Assembly: GCA_018241185.1 (NCBI GenBank)
Contig: JAFEEH010000001.1
Coordinates: 1-38,197, forward strand
Direction of reading: 5' to 3'
DNA: 38,197 nucleotides
Source of the DNA: Pseudomonadota bacterium
GTDB lineage: Bacteria > Pseudomonadota > Gammaproteobacteria > Burkholderiales > Burkholderiaceae_C
Of this stretch, positions 17,133-25,630 are shown in pieces. Numbering within the stretch: position 1 is the stretch's first letter; every line of letters begins with the position of its first letter. The notes under the pieces were generated by a model. It saw nothing but the letters and a program-made list of their open reading frames with translations, was not told the DNA's origin and searched no databases. Both the position numbers and the translations under genes were made by a program.

Positions 17133-19526
17133 TCAGACGGGCGTGAGCTTGGCCACGCTCAGTGCCAGCCACTTGATGCCGTGGCGGCCGAACTTGACCT
17201 GCGCCCGCGCATCGTCGCCCGCGCCTTCGAGCGCCAGCACCGCGCCTTCGCCGAATTTGGTGTGGAAGACCTGCATGCCGATGCGCAGGCCGTGGGACGG
17301 GGCCGACTTCTGCGGCACGGGCGCGGCCGCCGCACCGCTGTAATACGAGCCAAATCCGCCTCCAGCGCCCGTCCCGCCTGCGCGACCAGCTATCGAATTC
17401 ATAGCACCGCCGGCGAACTGGCCGAAGCCCGGATTCTTGGGCGTGAGCCACTTGAGCGCGCCCTCGGGCAGCTCGTCGAAGAAGCGGCTCTTGAGGTTGT
17501 AGCGGGTCTGGCCGTGCAGCATGCGCGTCTGCGAGTGGCTCAGGTACAGGCGCTGGCGCGCGCGCGTGATCGCCACGTACATCAGCCGGCGTTCCTCCTC
17601 CAGGCTCTCGTGGTCGCTCATGGAGTTCTCGTGCGGGAACAGGCCCTCTTCCAGCCCGGTGATGAACACCACGTCGAACTCCAGTCCCTTGGCGGCGTGC
17701 ACCGTCATGAGCTGCACGGCGTCCTGCCCGGCCTGGGCCTGGTTGTCGCCGGATTCCAGCGCGGCGTGCGTGAGGAAGGCGGCCAGCGGGCTGAGCGTCT
17801 CGCCCGTCTCCGCGTCGGGCGCCAAGGGTTCGTCGAGCACGGGCTGCGACGGATCGAGGCCCTGGCTTGCGGGCGACTGGCGCAGTTCATCCACCGGCAG
17901 CGCCACGGCATCGCGGCCGAAGCCTTCCTGCGTGACGAAGCTCTCGGCCGCGTTGACCAGTTCCTCCAGGTTCTCCAGCCGGTCGGCGCCTTCGCGGTCG
18001 GCCTTGTAGTGCTCGATCAGGCCGCTGGCGTCGAGCACGAGCTCGATGATCTCCTTGAGCGACAGGCCCTGCGTCTGCTCGCGCAGCACGTCGATCTTCG
18101 CGACGAAGGCGGCCAGGTTGGCGCCGGCCTTGCCGCTCATGCCCTCCACCGCCTTGTAGAGCGAAGCGCCGCGAGCCCGGGCCGTGTCCTGCAGCACCTC
18201 GATGCTGCGCGCGCCGATGCCGCGCGGCGGGAAATTGACGACACGCAGGAAGCTGGTGTCGTCGCCGGGGTTCTCCAGCAGGCGCAGGTAGGCCAGCGCA
18301 TGCTTGATTTCGGCGCGCTCGAAGAAGCGCAGGCCGCCGTACACGCGGTACGGCACCGCGGCATTGAACAGCGCCGTCTCGATCACCCGGCTCTGCGCAT
18401 TGCTGCGGTAGAGCACGGCGATCTCCTTGCGGTCGATGCCGTCGCGCACCAGCTGGCGCATCTCCTCGACCATCCACTGCGCCTCGGCGAAGTCGCTGGT
18501 CGACTCGTACACGCGCACCGGCTCGCCCGGCCCCTGGTCCGTGCGCAGGTTCTTGCCCAGGCGCTTCGTGTTGCGGCTGATCAGTTCGTTGGCCGAGTCG
18601 AGGATGTTGCTGAAGCTGCGGTAGTTCTGCTCCAGCTTGATCTGGTGGTGCACGTCGAACTCGCGCACGAAGTCGCTCATGTTGCCCACGCGCGCCCCCC
18701 GGAAGGCGTAGATGCTCTGGTCGTCGTCGCCCACGGCCAGCACGCTGTTGGGGCCGGGCACGAAGCGGCCATCGACCGTGTGGCCGGCCAGCATCTTGAT
18801 CCAGGCGTACTGCAGGCGGTTGGTGTCCTGGAACTCGTCGATCAGGATGTGGCGGAAGCGCCGCTGGTAATGCTCGCGCACCGGGTCGTTGTCGCGCAGC
18901 AATTCGTAGCTGCGCAGCATCAGCTCGCCGAAGTCGACCACGCCTTCGCGCTGGCACTGTTCCTCGTACAGCTGGTAGAGCTCGATCTTCTTGCGATCGT
19001 CTTCGCTGCGGGCTTCGATGTCGCGCGGGCGCAGGCCGTCTTCCTTGGCGCCGGCGATGAACCACTGCGTCTGCTTGGCCGGAAAGCGCTCGTCGTCGAC
19101 GTTGAACTGCTTCATCAGCCGCTTGATGGCCGACAGCTGGTCCTGCGTGTCCAGGATCTGGAAGCTCTGCGGCAGGCCGGCCAGCTTCCAGTGCGCGCGC
19201 AGGAAGCGGTTGCACAGGCCATGGAAGGTACCGATCCACATTCCGCGCACATTCACCGGCAGCAGCGCCGACAGGCGCGTCATCATTTCCTTGGCCGCCT
19301 TGTTGGTGAAGGTCACGGCCAGCACGCCGCCCGGCGACACCTGGCCGGTCGAGAGCAGCCAGGCGATGCGGGTGGTGAGCACGCGCGTCTTGCCCGACCC
19401 GGCCCCCGCCAGGATGAGGGCATTGCCCTCGGGCAGGGTAACGGCCGCGCGCTGCTCGTCGTTCAGGGTGGCAAGGAGGGGGGAATCGGCCGCGGCGGGC
19501 CCGGCATCGTGGCCAGGAAAGGACAT
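17133..19526 (-). CDS. uvrD: DNA helicase II (UvrD/PcrA family)
   Basis: This 797-residue superfamily 1A helicase acts in nucleotide-excision and mismatch repair. The Q-motif LNDEQRAAV is followed by Walker A AGAGSGKT (residues 40-47), Walker B LIDEFQDTN (near 228-235), motif III GDDDQSIYAFRGA, and the C-terminal motifs VQLMTVHAAKGLEFDVVF and YVAITRARQRLYL. The C-terminal Tudor-like domain (GMQVFHTKFGEGAVLALEG) binds RNA polymerase in relatives. The linker before it (about residues 708-725, MNSIAGRAGGTG...) is encoded by a copy of the dispersed 54-bp repeat. No Shine-Dalgarno is present; TACAAT ends 6 nt before the ATG, consistent with a leaderless mRNA. Confidence 0.97.
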   Translation of the reverse strand: MSFPGHDAGPAAADSPLLATLNDEQRAAVTLPEGNALILAGAGSGKTRVLTTRIAWLLSTGQVSPGGVLAVTFTNKAAKEMMTRLSALLPVNVRGMWIGTFHGLCNRFLRAHWKLAGLPQSFQILDTQDQLSAIKRLMKQFNVDDERFPAKQTQWFIAGAKEDGLRPRDIEARSEDDRKKIELYQLYEEQCQREGVVDFGELMLRSYELLRDNDPVREHYQRRFRHILIDEFQDTNRLQYAWIKMLAGHTVDGRFVPGPNSVLAVGDDDQSIYAFRGARVGNMSDFVREFDVHHQIKLEQNYRSFSNILDSANELISRNTKRLGKNLRTDQGPGEPVRVYESTSDFAEAQWMVEEMRQLVRDGIDRKEIAVLYRSNAQSRVIETALFNAAVPYRVYGGLRFFERAEIKHALAYLRLLENPGDDTSFLRVVNFPPRGIGARSIEVLQDTARARGASLYKAVEGMSGKAGANLAAFVAKIDVLREQTQGLSLKEIIELVLDASGLIEHYKADREGADRLENLEELVNAAESFVTQEGFGRDAVALPVDELRQSPASQGLDPSQPVLDEPLAPDAETGETLSPLAAFLTHAALESGDNQAQAGQDAVQLMTVHAAKGLEFDVVFITGLEEGLFPHENSMSDHESLEEERRLMYVAITRARQRLYLSHSQTRMLHGQTRYNLKSRFFDELPEGALKWLTPKNPGFGQFAGGAMNSIAGRAGGTGAGGGFGSYYSGAAAAPVPQKSAPSHGLRIGMQVFHTKFGEGAVLALEGAGDDARAQVKFGRHGIKWLALSVAKLTPV
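17352..17405 (+). repeat. Dispersed 54-bp repeat, copy 2 (inside uvrD)
   Basis: AAATCCGCC, then CGCCCGTCCCGCCTGCGCGA, then the core GCTATCGAATTCATAGC (17389-17405). It lies wholly in frame in the linker between the helicase core and the C-terminal domain of UvrD. Confidence 0.9.
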
Positions 19527-19532
19527 CCCGGC

Positions 19533-19538
19533 ATTGTA
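19533..19538 (-). promoter_or_regulatory. -10-like TACAAT placed for a leaderless uvrD transcript
   Basis: On the minus strand TACAAT ends 6 nt before the uvrD ATG and no ribosome site lies between. Transcription from this hexamer would start at the ATG. Confidence 0.5.
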
Positions 19539-19587
19539 GGAACGCGGGGTGGTTGCCGCCCGCCGCAGCGAGCAAGCCCGCGAATGC

Positions 19588-20034
19588 TCAGGTGCCGAGC
19601 TTGAACGCGCCCTTCATCAGGGCGGCATGGCCCGGAAAGGAGCAGAAGAAGGTGTAGGACTCGCCGGCCTTGAGCTTGGCGACGTCGACCGCCACGGTGT
19701 CGCTCTGGCCGGGGCCGACGACCTTGGTGTGGGCCAGCACGCGCGCGTCGCCCGCCTTGACGTACTGGTTGGCCAGGCCCGCGGCCACGCCGTCGGCCGC
19801 CACGGCCTGGACGTCGGCCGTCTTCGCCAGCACCCAGTTGTGGCCCATGGCCTGGATCGGCAGCTTGCCCGCGTGCCTGATCTGCACGCTGAAGCTCTTG
19901 CATTCCTTGGGCACGACGATCTCCTTCTTGTCGAACTGCATGGCGTCGTTGCCTTCCACGGTGATGGCGCAATCGGCGGCCTGGGCGGCGACGCAGGCCA
20001 GGGCGAGGCAAGCGGCGATGAGCGGGGACTTCAT
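19588..20034 (-). CDS. azu: Azurin, periplasmic blue copper protein
   Basis: This 148-residue precursor has a signal peptide [19 protein letters not shown] cut before ADCAITVEG. The type 1 copper ligands are all present: His in MGHNWVL, and Cys, His and Met in [11 protein letters not shown]. The structural disulfide pair (ADCAI and PKECKSF) is also there. Azurin carries electrons in the periplasm, classically to nitrite reductase or peroxidases, and is linked to anaerobic or redox-stress growth. AAGGA precedes the ATG. About 100 bp upstream lies an FNR/ANR-type site with a correctly spaced -10, so oxygen-responsive activation is likely. Confidence 0.97.
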   Translation of the reverse strand: MKSPLIAACLALACVAAQAADCAITVEGNDAMQFDKKEIVVPKECKSFSVQIRHAGKLPIQAMGHNWVLAKTADVQAVAADGVAAGLANQYVKAGDARVLAHTKVVGPGQSDTVAVDVAKLKAGESYTFFCSFPGHAALMKGAFKLGT

Positions 20035-20098
20035 GGTGCGGTGTTCCTTGATGACGTTGGCAGCCAGCCATCCTTCGGGCAGCGATGGCGCTGCGGCG

Positions 20099-20140
20099 AT
20101 TCTGGGTGGGGCCCGCAGCCGCGTTCATGACCTGGGTCAA
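20099..20140 (-). promoter_or_regulatory. FNR/ANR-type class II promoter of azurin
   Basis: On the minus strand TTGACCCAGGTCAT (20127-20140) matches the FNR/ANR site TTGAT-N4-ATCAA with both half-sites nearly complete. A -10-like CAGAAT occupies 20099-20104. Setting this hexamer at -12 to -7 puts the centre of the FNR site at exactly -41.5, the class II activation position, with a start near 20092. Confidence 0.65.
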
Positions 20141-20249
20141 GGGCAGGCGCCGCGCTCGCGAGGCACCCACCCAGCTTGCGCGCCCTCAAGGACGGCGCCC
20201 ACCGCGCGTCCCACACTGGCCCGGTACATCAACCACAGCACTCGATGCC

Positions 20250-20918
20250 ATGACACTGCTCTTCCGGTTCTCTTGCCTCGCCACGCCGCTCGCGCTGGCC
20301 GCCGCGCTGATCGCGCCGGCCGCCCACGCACAGACCACCGACACCCAAGGCGCGTGGCTGGTCCGCCTGCGCGCCGTGCGGCTGGACATGGCCGACAAGT
20401 CGGCCGCCATCCCCTCGCTCGCCGTGCCGCCGAATGCCATCACGGTGAACGACAAGACCATTCCCGAAGTGGACGTGAGCTACTTCTTCACTCCGAACAT
20501 CGCGGCCGAGCTCGTGCTCACGGTGCCGCAGAAGCAGCGCGTGACGGTGCAGCAGAGCGCGCTGGGCGGGCCGACCGACATCGGCAGTTTCAAGCACCTG
20601 CCGCCCACGCTGATGCTGCAGTACCACTTCCGGCCCGACGCGACGGTGCGGCCGTATGTCGGCGCCGGCATCAACTACACGCGGCTGAGCGGCGTGAACC
20701 TGTATGTGCCGACCGTCGGCCGACTGGACCTCGAGCGCAACAGCTGGGGCCTGGCCGTGGGCGGCGGCGTCGACATCGCGCTGGCGAAGAACTGGTTCCT
20801 GAACTTCGACGTCAAGAAGGTGCAGATCCGTTCCGACGTCAAGCTGGGCACGCAGAAGGTGTCGCAGGTGAAGGTCGACCCCTGGCTGTTCGGCGTGGGC
20901 GTTGGCTACCGCTTCTAG
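20250..20918 (+). CDS. ompW: OmpW family outer membrane protein
   Basis: This 222-residue precursor begins MTLLFRFSCLATPLALAAAL and is cleaved after AHA. The mature protein is an eight-strand OmpW barrel, with the family N-terminal QGAWLVRLRAV, the EVDVSYFFTPNIAAELVLT strand pair, LPPTLMLQYHF, RPYVGAGINYT, LAVGGGVDI and the terminal VGVGYRF ending in aromatic Phe. OmpW proteins form narrow channels for hydrophobic small molecules. The frame is open upstream to 20085, but ATG 20250 gives the correct signal peptide. It is divergent from azurin; OmpW is also FNR-controlled in enterobacteria, but the FNR-type site here is spaced for azurin only. A terminator-like hairpin follows. Confidence 0.92.
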   Translation: MTLLFRFSCLATPLALAAALIAPAAHAQTTDTQGAWLVRLRAVRLDMADKSAAIPSLAVPPNAITVNDKTIPEVDVSYFFTPNIAAELVLTVPQKQRVTVQQSALGGPTDIGSFKHLPPTLMLQYHFRPDATVRPYVGAGINYTRLSGVNLYVPTVGRLDLERNSWGLAVGGGVDIALAKNWFLNFDVKKVQIRSDVKLGTQKVSQVKVDPWLFGVGVGYRF

Positions 20919-20927
20919 GCCGCGCCG

Positions 20928-20951
20928 CGGCCGCCGCCATAGCGGCGGCCG
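20928..20951. terminator. Perfect 10-bp hairpin after ompW
   Basis: CGGCCGCCGC-CATA-GCGGCGGCCG starts 9 bp after the ompW stop. It has no following T-run, so it may stabilise the 3' end or act with Rho. Confidence 0.5.
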
Positions 20952-21000
20952 TATGACCACCATACAGGCGGGGCCAAGCCCCCTGCCCTACACTCGGTCA

Positions 21001-21031
21001 CCGGGCCCAAGTTTCTTGCGCCCGGTTTTTT
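21001..21031 (+). terminator. Rho-independent terminator or attenuator between ompW and guaC
   Basis: CCGGGC (21001-21006) pairs with GCCCGG (21020-21025) and is followed by six Ts. It lies 82 bp past ompW and 95 bp before guaC. A -10-like TACACT sits at 20989-20994, just upstream of it, so it could also be an attenuator or the end of a very short RNA. Confidence 0.75.
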
Positions 21032-21125
21032 GTGGCCGCCGCACTGCCGGACGGGCCGCGGAACCGGCCAGGCCAAGCGCTCCATCGTTCGCCGTCAACG
21101 ACCTTCATCAAGGAGAGCTTGGGTC

Positions 21126-22103
21126 ATGGAAATCTTCGACTACGACAACGTCCTGCTGCTGCCGCGCAAGTGCCGTGTGGAGAGCCGCTCCGAATGCGAC
21201 GCCAGCGTCGAGCTCGGCGGCCGCAGTTTCCGCATCCCCGTCGTGCCCGCCAACATGAAGACGGTGGTCGACGAGAAGATCTGCCTCTGGCTGGCCAAGA
21301 ACGGCTACTTCTACGTGATGCACCGCTTTGACCTCGACAACGTGAAGTTCGTCGAGCACATGCAGGCCCAAGGCGTGTTCGCCTCCATCTCGCTGGGCGT
21401 CAAGAAGCCCGACTACGACACGGTCGACCAGCTCGTCGCCAAGGGCCTGACACCCGACTACATCACGATCGACATCGCGCACGGCCACGCCGACAGCGTG
21501 AAGAACATGATCGGCTACCTCAAGGAGAAGCTGCCCAAGGCCTTCGTCATCGCCGGCAACGTGGGCACGCCCGAGGCGGTGATCGACCTGGAGAACTGGG
21601 GCGCCGACGCGACCAAGGTCGGCATCGGGCCGGGCAAGGTGTGCATCACCAAGCTCAAGACCGGCTTCGGGACCGGCGGCTGGCAGCTGTCGGCGCTCAA
21701 GTGGTGCGCGCGCGTGGCCACCAAGCCCATCATTGCGGACGGCGGCATCCGCGAGCACGGCGACATTGCCAAGAGCATCCGCTTCGGCGCCACCATGGTC
21801 ATGATCGGCTCGCTGCTGGCCGGCCTGGAGGAAAGCCCTGGCGAGACGGTCGTCGTCGACGGCAAGCGCTTCAAGGAGTACTACGGCTCGGCCTCGGACT
21901 TCAACAAGGGCGAGTACAAGCACGTCGAAGGCAAGCGCATCCTCGAACCCGTGAAGGGCACGCTGGAAGACGTGCTGCGCGAGATGCAGGAAGACGTGCA
22001 GAGTTCCATCAGCTACGCCGGCGGCCGCAGGCTGATGGACGTGCGCAAGGTCAACTACGTGATCCTGGGCGGCGACAACGCCGGCGAACACCTGCTGATG
22101 TGA
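21126..22103 (+). CDS. guaC: GMP reductase
   Basis: This 325-residue enzyme of the IMPDH/GMPR barrel family reduces GMP to IMP with NADPH and ammonia release, returning guanine nucleotides to the common purine pool. The start [20 protein letters not shown], the [17 protein letters not shown] loop with catalytic Cys 173, [16 protein letters not shown] and [11 protein letters not shown] identify the short GuaC type rather than IMP dehydrogenase. There is no CBS domain insertion, as expected. AAGGAG lies 9 nt before the ATG. Its stop codon abuts the promoter of tRNA-Ala. Confidence 0.95.
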   Translation: MEIFDYDNVLLLPRKCRVESRSECDASVELGGRSFRIPVVPANMKTVVDEKICLWLAKNGYFYVMHRFDLDNVKFVEHMQAQGVFASISLGVKKPDYDTVDQLVAKGLTPDYITIDIAHGHADSVKNMIGYLKEKLPKAFVIAGNVGTPEAVIDLENWGADATKVGIGPGKVCITKLKTGFGTGGWQLSALKWCARVATKPIIADGGIREHGDIAKSIRFGATMVMIGSLLAGLEESPGETVVVDGKRFKEYYGSASDFNKGEYKHVEGKRILEPVKGTLEDVLREMQEDVQSSISYAGGRRLMDVRKVNYVILGGDNAGEHLLM

Positions 22104-22133
22104 GTGACACGCGGACGTAGGCGGTACTAGAAT
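22104..22133 (+). promoter_or_regulatory. Sigma70 promoter of tRNA-Ala
   Basis: GTGACA (22104-22109, 5/6) and TAGAAT (22128-22133, 5/6) are 18 bp apart. The -35 box begins directly after the guaC stop codon. Transcription would start near 22140, seven bases before the tRNA. Confidence 0.75.
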
Positions 22134-22146
22134 CGCGCCCTGCGTT

Positions 22147-22222
<76 letters not shown>

Positions 22223-22235
22223 ACGATTCTCGAGA

Positions 22236-22270
22236 AGGCCCCTGTGCATCGCACAGGGGCCTTTCTCTTT
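22236..22270 (+). terminator. Rho-independent terminator of tRNA-Ala
   Basis: A perfect 12-bp stem AGGCCCCTGTGC-ATC-GCACAGGGGCCT is followed by TTCTCTTT. It lies 14 bp past the tRNA and just before the convergent SDR stop. Confidence 0.92.
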
Positions 22271-22278
22271 GGGGCGGC

Positions 22279-22995
22279 TCAGGCGTCCAGCACCAGGTGC
22301 TGGCCATGCAGCGCGGCCGCGCCCTCGCCGACCAGGTACGCGATGGATTTGGCTGCCACGACGGTGGACACCCATTCCTTCGGATCGGCGTCGGGCATCG
22401 CCTGGCGGTTGGCCGGCGTGTCGAGCACGCTAGGCGCGATGCTGTTGACCTGCACGCCATTCGGCGCGACTTCGGCCGCCAGGCTCTCGACCAGGCGCTG
22501 CAGCGCGCTCTTCGACGCGCAATAGGCCGCCATGTGCGCCACGCCTCGGCTCGCCGACTTGGCCGTGACCGCCACCAGCGCGCCGGCGCCGCGCGCGACC
22601 ATGGCCGGCACGAAGGCCTGTGACACGGCCACGAAGGACCAGGCATTGAGGTTCAACATGCGGTCCCACGCTGCGCGGTCGAGCTCGTGCACGGCGGGCC
22701 CCATCTCGAAGCCGCCCGCGATGTGGATGACGGCATCCACATGCCCGAAGGCGCGCAGGATCTGTTCGCCCGCCGTCTTGACCGACTCGGCCGACGTGAC
22801 ATCGGCCGCCAGCAGCAGGTGCTGCGAGTTGTCCAGGCCGGGAAAGGCCTGCGTCAGGTGGTCCGGGTGGCGCTCGACCAGCGCGAGCCGTGCGCCCGCG
22901 TCCAGGTAGTGCTGCGTAACGGCACGGCCGAGCGCGCCGGCCGCGCCGGTGATGACCACGTGCAAGGGAACCGAAGGAGAAACAGGCGAGATCAT
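22279..22995 (-). CDS. Short-chain dehydrogenase/reductase (SDR) family protein
   Basis: This 238-residue Rossmann-fold oxidoreductase has the dinucleotide motif TGAAGALG, an acidic ADVT, the catalytic Ser-region VAVTAKSAS and YCASK (Tyr-xxx-Lys). The usual NNAG motif reads HIAGG here, an accepted variant. The residue after the second strand (LVERHPD) suggests NAD preference, an inference only. The substrate is unknown. The start ATG 22995 has no clear ribosome site; the frame is open further upstream but without family homology. The gene lies between two tRNA genes on the opposite strand. Confidence 0.88.
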   Translation of the reverse strand: MISPVSPSVPLHVVITGAAGALGRAVTQHYLDAGARLALVERHPDHLTQAFPGLDNSQHLLLAADVTSAESVKTAGEQILRAFGHVDAVIHIAGGFEMGPAVHELDRAAWDRMLNLNAWSFVAVSQAFVPAMVARGAGALVAVTAKSASRGVAHMAAYCASKSALQRLVESLAAEVAPNGVQVNSIAPSVLDTPANRQAMPDADPKEWVSTVVAAKSIAYLVGEGAAALHGQHLVLDA

Positions 22996-23092
22996 GGGAA
23001 AACGCAATGGGTTGCGCAGTGCGCGATGGCGCCATCGTACCCCTGCACGTCGCAAATGACGCGCGCGTGTGCAAGCACGCAAAAAAGTGCGC

Positions 23093-23098
23093 TATACT
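23093..23098 (+). promoter_or_regulatory. -10 box of tRNA-Lys promoter
   Basis: TATACT (5/6) lies 48 bp before the tRNA. The -35 is weak (TGTGCA-like around 23068-23073). Confidence 0.5.
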
Positions 23099-23146
23099 CG
23101 CGGTCTTGCCTGAAAACACAGCGCCAAACGCAGTGCAGTCAAGCAA

Positions 23147-23222
23147 GGGCTCTTAGCTCAGTTGGTAGAGCAGCGGACTCTTAATCCGTAGGTCGAGTGT
23201 TCGAGTCACTCAGGGCCCACCA
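23147..23222 (+). tRNA. tRNA-Lys (anticodon CTT)
   Basis: This is a 76-nt cloverleaf. The acceptor GGGCTCT pairs with AGGGCCC. The D arm is GCTCAGTTGGTAGAGC. The anticodon stem GCGGA/TCCGT encloses loop CTCTTAA, anticodon CTT, which reads AAG. The T loop is TTCGAGT and ACCA is encoded. Confidence 0.96.
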
Positions 23223-23229
23223 AAACACA

Positions 23230-23270
23230 AAATGCCTCGCATGTCTCCCCATGCGGGGCATTTTTCTTTT
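23230..23270 (+). terminator. Rho-independent terminator of tRNA-Lys
   Basis: TGCCTCGCATG pairs with CATGCGGGGCA (one G-U) and is followed by TTTTTCTTTT. The opposite strand also carries TTTT after the stem, so it may work in both directions. Confidence 0.9.
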
Positions 23271-23434
23271 GGCGCGCTCATCGCGAGGCCAAGCTGCGCG
23301 GACTGCGGCAGATCGCCATGTCGGCCGAACCGCCGTAGAAAAAGATGGGAGTCAGCGGCGCTCGGCGGCAGCGATGAGAATCGCGCAGCACGAACTGCAG
23401 CCCACGACGAGCACGAGCGTTCGTCAGCCGAGGT

Positions 23435-23620
23435 TCATTTGACGCCGAGGTAATCCCGCACGTCGCCCGCCGCCTCCCCGCTGGCGGCGACGGCGCGGCG
23501 CAGATCCATTTCCGACACGCCGAGCGTTGCCATCCAGTAGGCGATTTCTTCCGCGCGTGTGACATCCACGATCGAGCGCGCCACGACGATGGGTTCAGAG
23601 ACAGGCGATGACGGATTCAC
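23435..23620 (-). CDS. DUF3606 domain protein (61 aa)
   Basis: This small protein ends with a recognisable DUF3606 domain: VDVTRAEEIAYWMATLGVSE, then DLRRAVAASGEAAGDVRDYL. That domain of unknown function is common in small soluble proteins of alpha- and betaproteobacteria. The frame is open upstream, but a strong ribosome site (AAGAGGAG) stands 6 nt before GTG 23618-23620, so I take GTG as the start. No partner gene is adjacent. The 164 bases between it and the tRNA-Lys terminator show no gene. Confidence 0.85.
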   Translation of the reverse strand: MNPSSPVSEPIVVARSIVDVTRAEEIAYWMATLGVSEMDLRRAVAASGEAAGDVRDYLGVK

Positions 23621-23762
23621 AACGATCTCCTCTTGATTGAGGTTCGGAGAATCGCCAGCCGACTCGCATCGAGCTACCGGCGGAATTCGCGTGAGCGTGC
23701 AAGGCATCGGCTGACACGCGGCCCCCATTCCTCGCCTCGGCGGGCCGCAGCATTCGGCAGTG

Positions 23763-23792
23763 CAAAAAAAAGGCGGCCCCGAAGGGCCGCCT
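23763..23792 (-). terminator. Rho-independent terminator of the DEAD-box helicase gene
   Basis: On the minus strand AGGCGGCCC-TTCG-GGGCCGCCT is followed by a run of Ts. The stem is perfect with a stable UUCG tetraloop, 26 bp past the helicase stop. Confidence 0.95.
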
Positions 23793-23818
23793 GAGGCATG
23801 GATTCGCCAGCCTGCGAC

Positions 23819-25630
23819 TCAGCGATCGCGCGGCACGAACACGCGCCCGCCCTGAGGCCGACCGGCCGGCTTGCCACCGCCCTTGCCGCCGAAACCACCA
23901 CGTGTATCGCGGTCGGGCGACCAGGTACGCGTGGCACCGGCGCTCTTGCCTTGGCCGGCAAACGCACCGCTATCTTTCTGATAGCGCTTCGCGCCCGCCC
24001 CGTCTGCGTGGTGGGTCGGTTTGCCCTGGAAACCGTCGCGCGCATGGCTGCGCGGGTGCGACGGCGCGGCGGCCTCGCCCCAGCCCGGCGCACGGCCACC
24101 GTGGAAGCCACCGTGGTCACGACGCGGACCGCGGGGGCCACCGCCCTCGCCCGGCCGGCCGCGGCCCTTGCCGCCACCGAAGCCGCGCGGCGGCTGAGCC
24201 GTGGGCGCACGGCGCGTCGGCTCCATGCCGGGAATCATCTCGGCGTTGAACTGCTGGCGCGTGAAGGCCTCAATGTCGAACACGCGACGCTGGTCGCGGA
24301 ACTCGGCAAAGGTGACGGCGATGCCGTCGCGGCCCGCGCGGCCGGTGCGGCCGATGCGGTGGGTGTAGTCCTCTGCCTTCATCGGCAGGCCGAAGTTGAA
24401 GACGTGGCTGATGCTGGGCACGTCGATGCCGCGCGCGGCGACGTCGGTGGCCACGAGGATCTGCACCTGGCCGTTGCGCAACGCCATGAGGCGGCGGTTG
24501 CGCAGGCCCTGGCTCAGCGCGCCGTGCAGCGCCACGGCCGAGAAGCCGGCCTGCTGCAGGTCGTTGGCCAGGCCGTCGCACTCGATCTGGGTGCTGGCGA
24601 ACACGATGGCCTGCTGGATCGACGAATCGCGCAGCCAGTGGTCGAGCAGCGCACGCTTGTGGTCGAAGTGGTCGGCCCAGTGCAGGATCTGCTTGATGTT
24701 GGCGTGCTTCTCCTGCGGCGAGTCGATCTGCAGCTTGCGCGGTTCGCGCATCACGCGGGCGGCCAATTGCTGGATGCGCGGCGCGAAGGTGGCGCTGAAC
24801 ATCATGGTCTGCTTGCGCTGGATGGTCAGCTGATTGATCTCGGCCAGGTCGTCGGCAAAGCCCAGGTCGAGCATGCGGTCGGCCTCGTCGACGACGAGGA
24901 ACTGCACCTGGTCCAGCTTGATCTGCATCGAGCGCTGCAGGTCGAGCAGGCGGCCCGGCGTGGCGACGACGAGGTTGGCGTTCTGCAGACGCGCGATCTG
25001 CAGCTGGTAGGGCATGCCGCCCACCACGTTGGCGATGCGCAGGCCGCGGCAGTGCTGCACCAGGCCGATGGCGTCGTGCGCGACCTGCTGCGCGAGTTCG
25101 CGCGTGGGGCACAGCACGAGCGCGCCGGGGGTGGCGGGCTTGAACTGGCGCGGGTTGGTCGGGTTCTGGCGGCGCGGGCGCTTGGGCGCGGGCTCGCCGC
25201 GCTCGGCAGCCTCGGCGCACTGGCGGGCGAAGTCGGCTTCGGCCTGGGCGTGCGCTGCGTTCTGCTGGGCCAGCAGCGTGTGCAGCACGGGCAGCAGGAA
25301 GGCCGCGGTCTTGCCGCTGCCGGTCTGGCTCGACACCATCAGGTCGACCATGGCCGTGTTGGCGTCGCCCATGGCCAGCGGGATGGCCTTGTGCTGCACG
25401 GCGGTGGGCTCGGTGTAGCCCAGGTCGCGCACAGCGGCGACGAGTTCGGGCGCCAGGCCCAGCTCGGCAAACGCTTGCGCGTCGGCCTGGACGGGCACTT
25501 CGGCCACGACGACGTCGGGCGTTGCGGCCACGGCCGGCACAAAGGAGTCGGTGCGAACTTCGGTGAGAACTTCGGCGGAAAGGGACGCAGGCGCAGCAGC
25601 GCCCTGCACGTCTTGCAGGGAGTCGGTCAT
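23819..25630 (-). CDS. DEAD-box ATP-dependent RNA helicase with Gly/Arg-rich tail (RhlE-like)
   Basis: This 603-residue RNA helicase is probably involved in ribosome assembly or mRNA decay. After an Ala/Val-rich 60-residue N-terminal extension come the Q motif (YTEPTAVQHKAIP), Walker A SSQTGSGKT (near 99), PTRELAQQ, DEAD in VVDEADRMLDLGF (near 246), SAT, ATDVAARGIDVP and HRIGRTGRAGR. An insertion with basic KRPRRQNP follows motif I. Residues about 464-603 form a disordered tail rich in Gly, Arg, Pro and His, likely RNA-binding. Part of the tail (about residues 537-554) is encoded by a copy of the 54-bp repeat. ATG 25630 is preferred over an in-frame TTG at 25642; no strong ribosome site is seen. 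A long leader is possible. Confidence 0.93.
   Translation of the reverse strand: MTDSLQDVQGAAAPASLSAEVLTEVRTDSFVPAVAATPDVVVAEVPVQADAQAFAELGLAPELVAAVRDLGYTEPTAVQHKAIPLAMGDANTAMVDLMVSSQTGSGKTAAFLLPVLHTLLAQQNAAHAQAEADFARQCAEAAERGEPAPKRPRRQNPTNPRQFKPATPGALVLCPTRELAQQVAHDAIGLVQHCRGLRIANVVGGMPYQLQIARLQNANLVVATPGRLLDLQRSMQIKLDQVQFLVVDEADRMLDLGFADDLAEINQLTIQRKQTMMFSATFAPRIQQLAARVMREPRKLQIDSPQEKHANIKQILHWADHFDHKRALLDHWLRDSSIQQAIVFASTQIECDGLANDLQQAGFSAVALHGALSQGLRNRRLMALRNGQVQILVATDVAARGIDVPSISHVFNFGLPMKAEDYTHRIGRTGRAGRDGIAVTFAEFRDQRRVFDIEAFTRQQFNAEMIPGMEPTRRAPTAQPPRGFGGGKGRGRPGEGGGPRGPRRDHGGFHGGRAPGWGEAAAPSHPRSHARDGFQGKPTHHADGAGAKRYQKDSGAFAGQGKSAGATRTWSPDRDTRGGFGGKGGGKPAGRPQGGRVFVPRDR
23969..24022 (-). 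repeat. Dispersed 54-bp repeat, copy 3 (inside the helicase tail, inverted-centre form)
   Basis: The core GCTATCTTTCTGATAGC (23969-23985) is followed by TCGCGCCCGCCCCGTCTGCG and then GGTCGGTTT. It aligns over its length with copy 5 at 30417-30470. The central GC segment is in the opposite orientation to copies 1, 2 and 6. It is translated in frame. Confidence 0.85.

Noticed and set aside
17181-19604. 807-codon plus-strand open frame opposite uvrD
   Set aside because: UvrD shows all helicase motifs on the other strand; this frame has none and is a shadow.
20919-21125. Purine riboswitch upstream of guaC
   Set aside because: No purine aptamer core could be recognised; only simple GC hairpins and a terminator are visible.
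23271-23434. A gene between the tRNA-Lys terminator and the DUF3606 gene
   Set aside because: The open frames here lack start signals, family motifs and sensible composition; I see only non-coding sequence.
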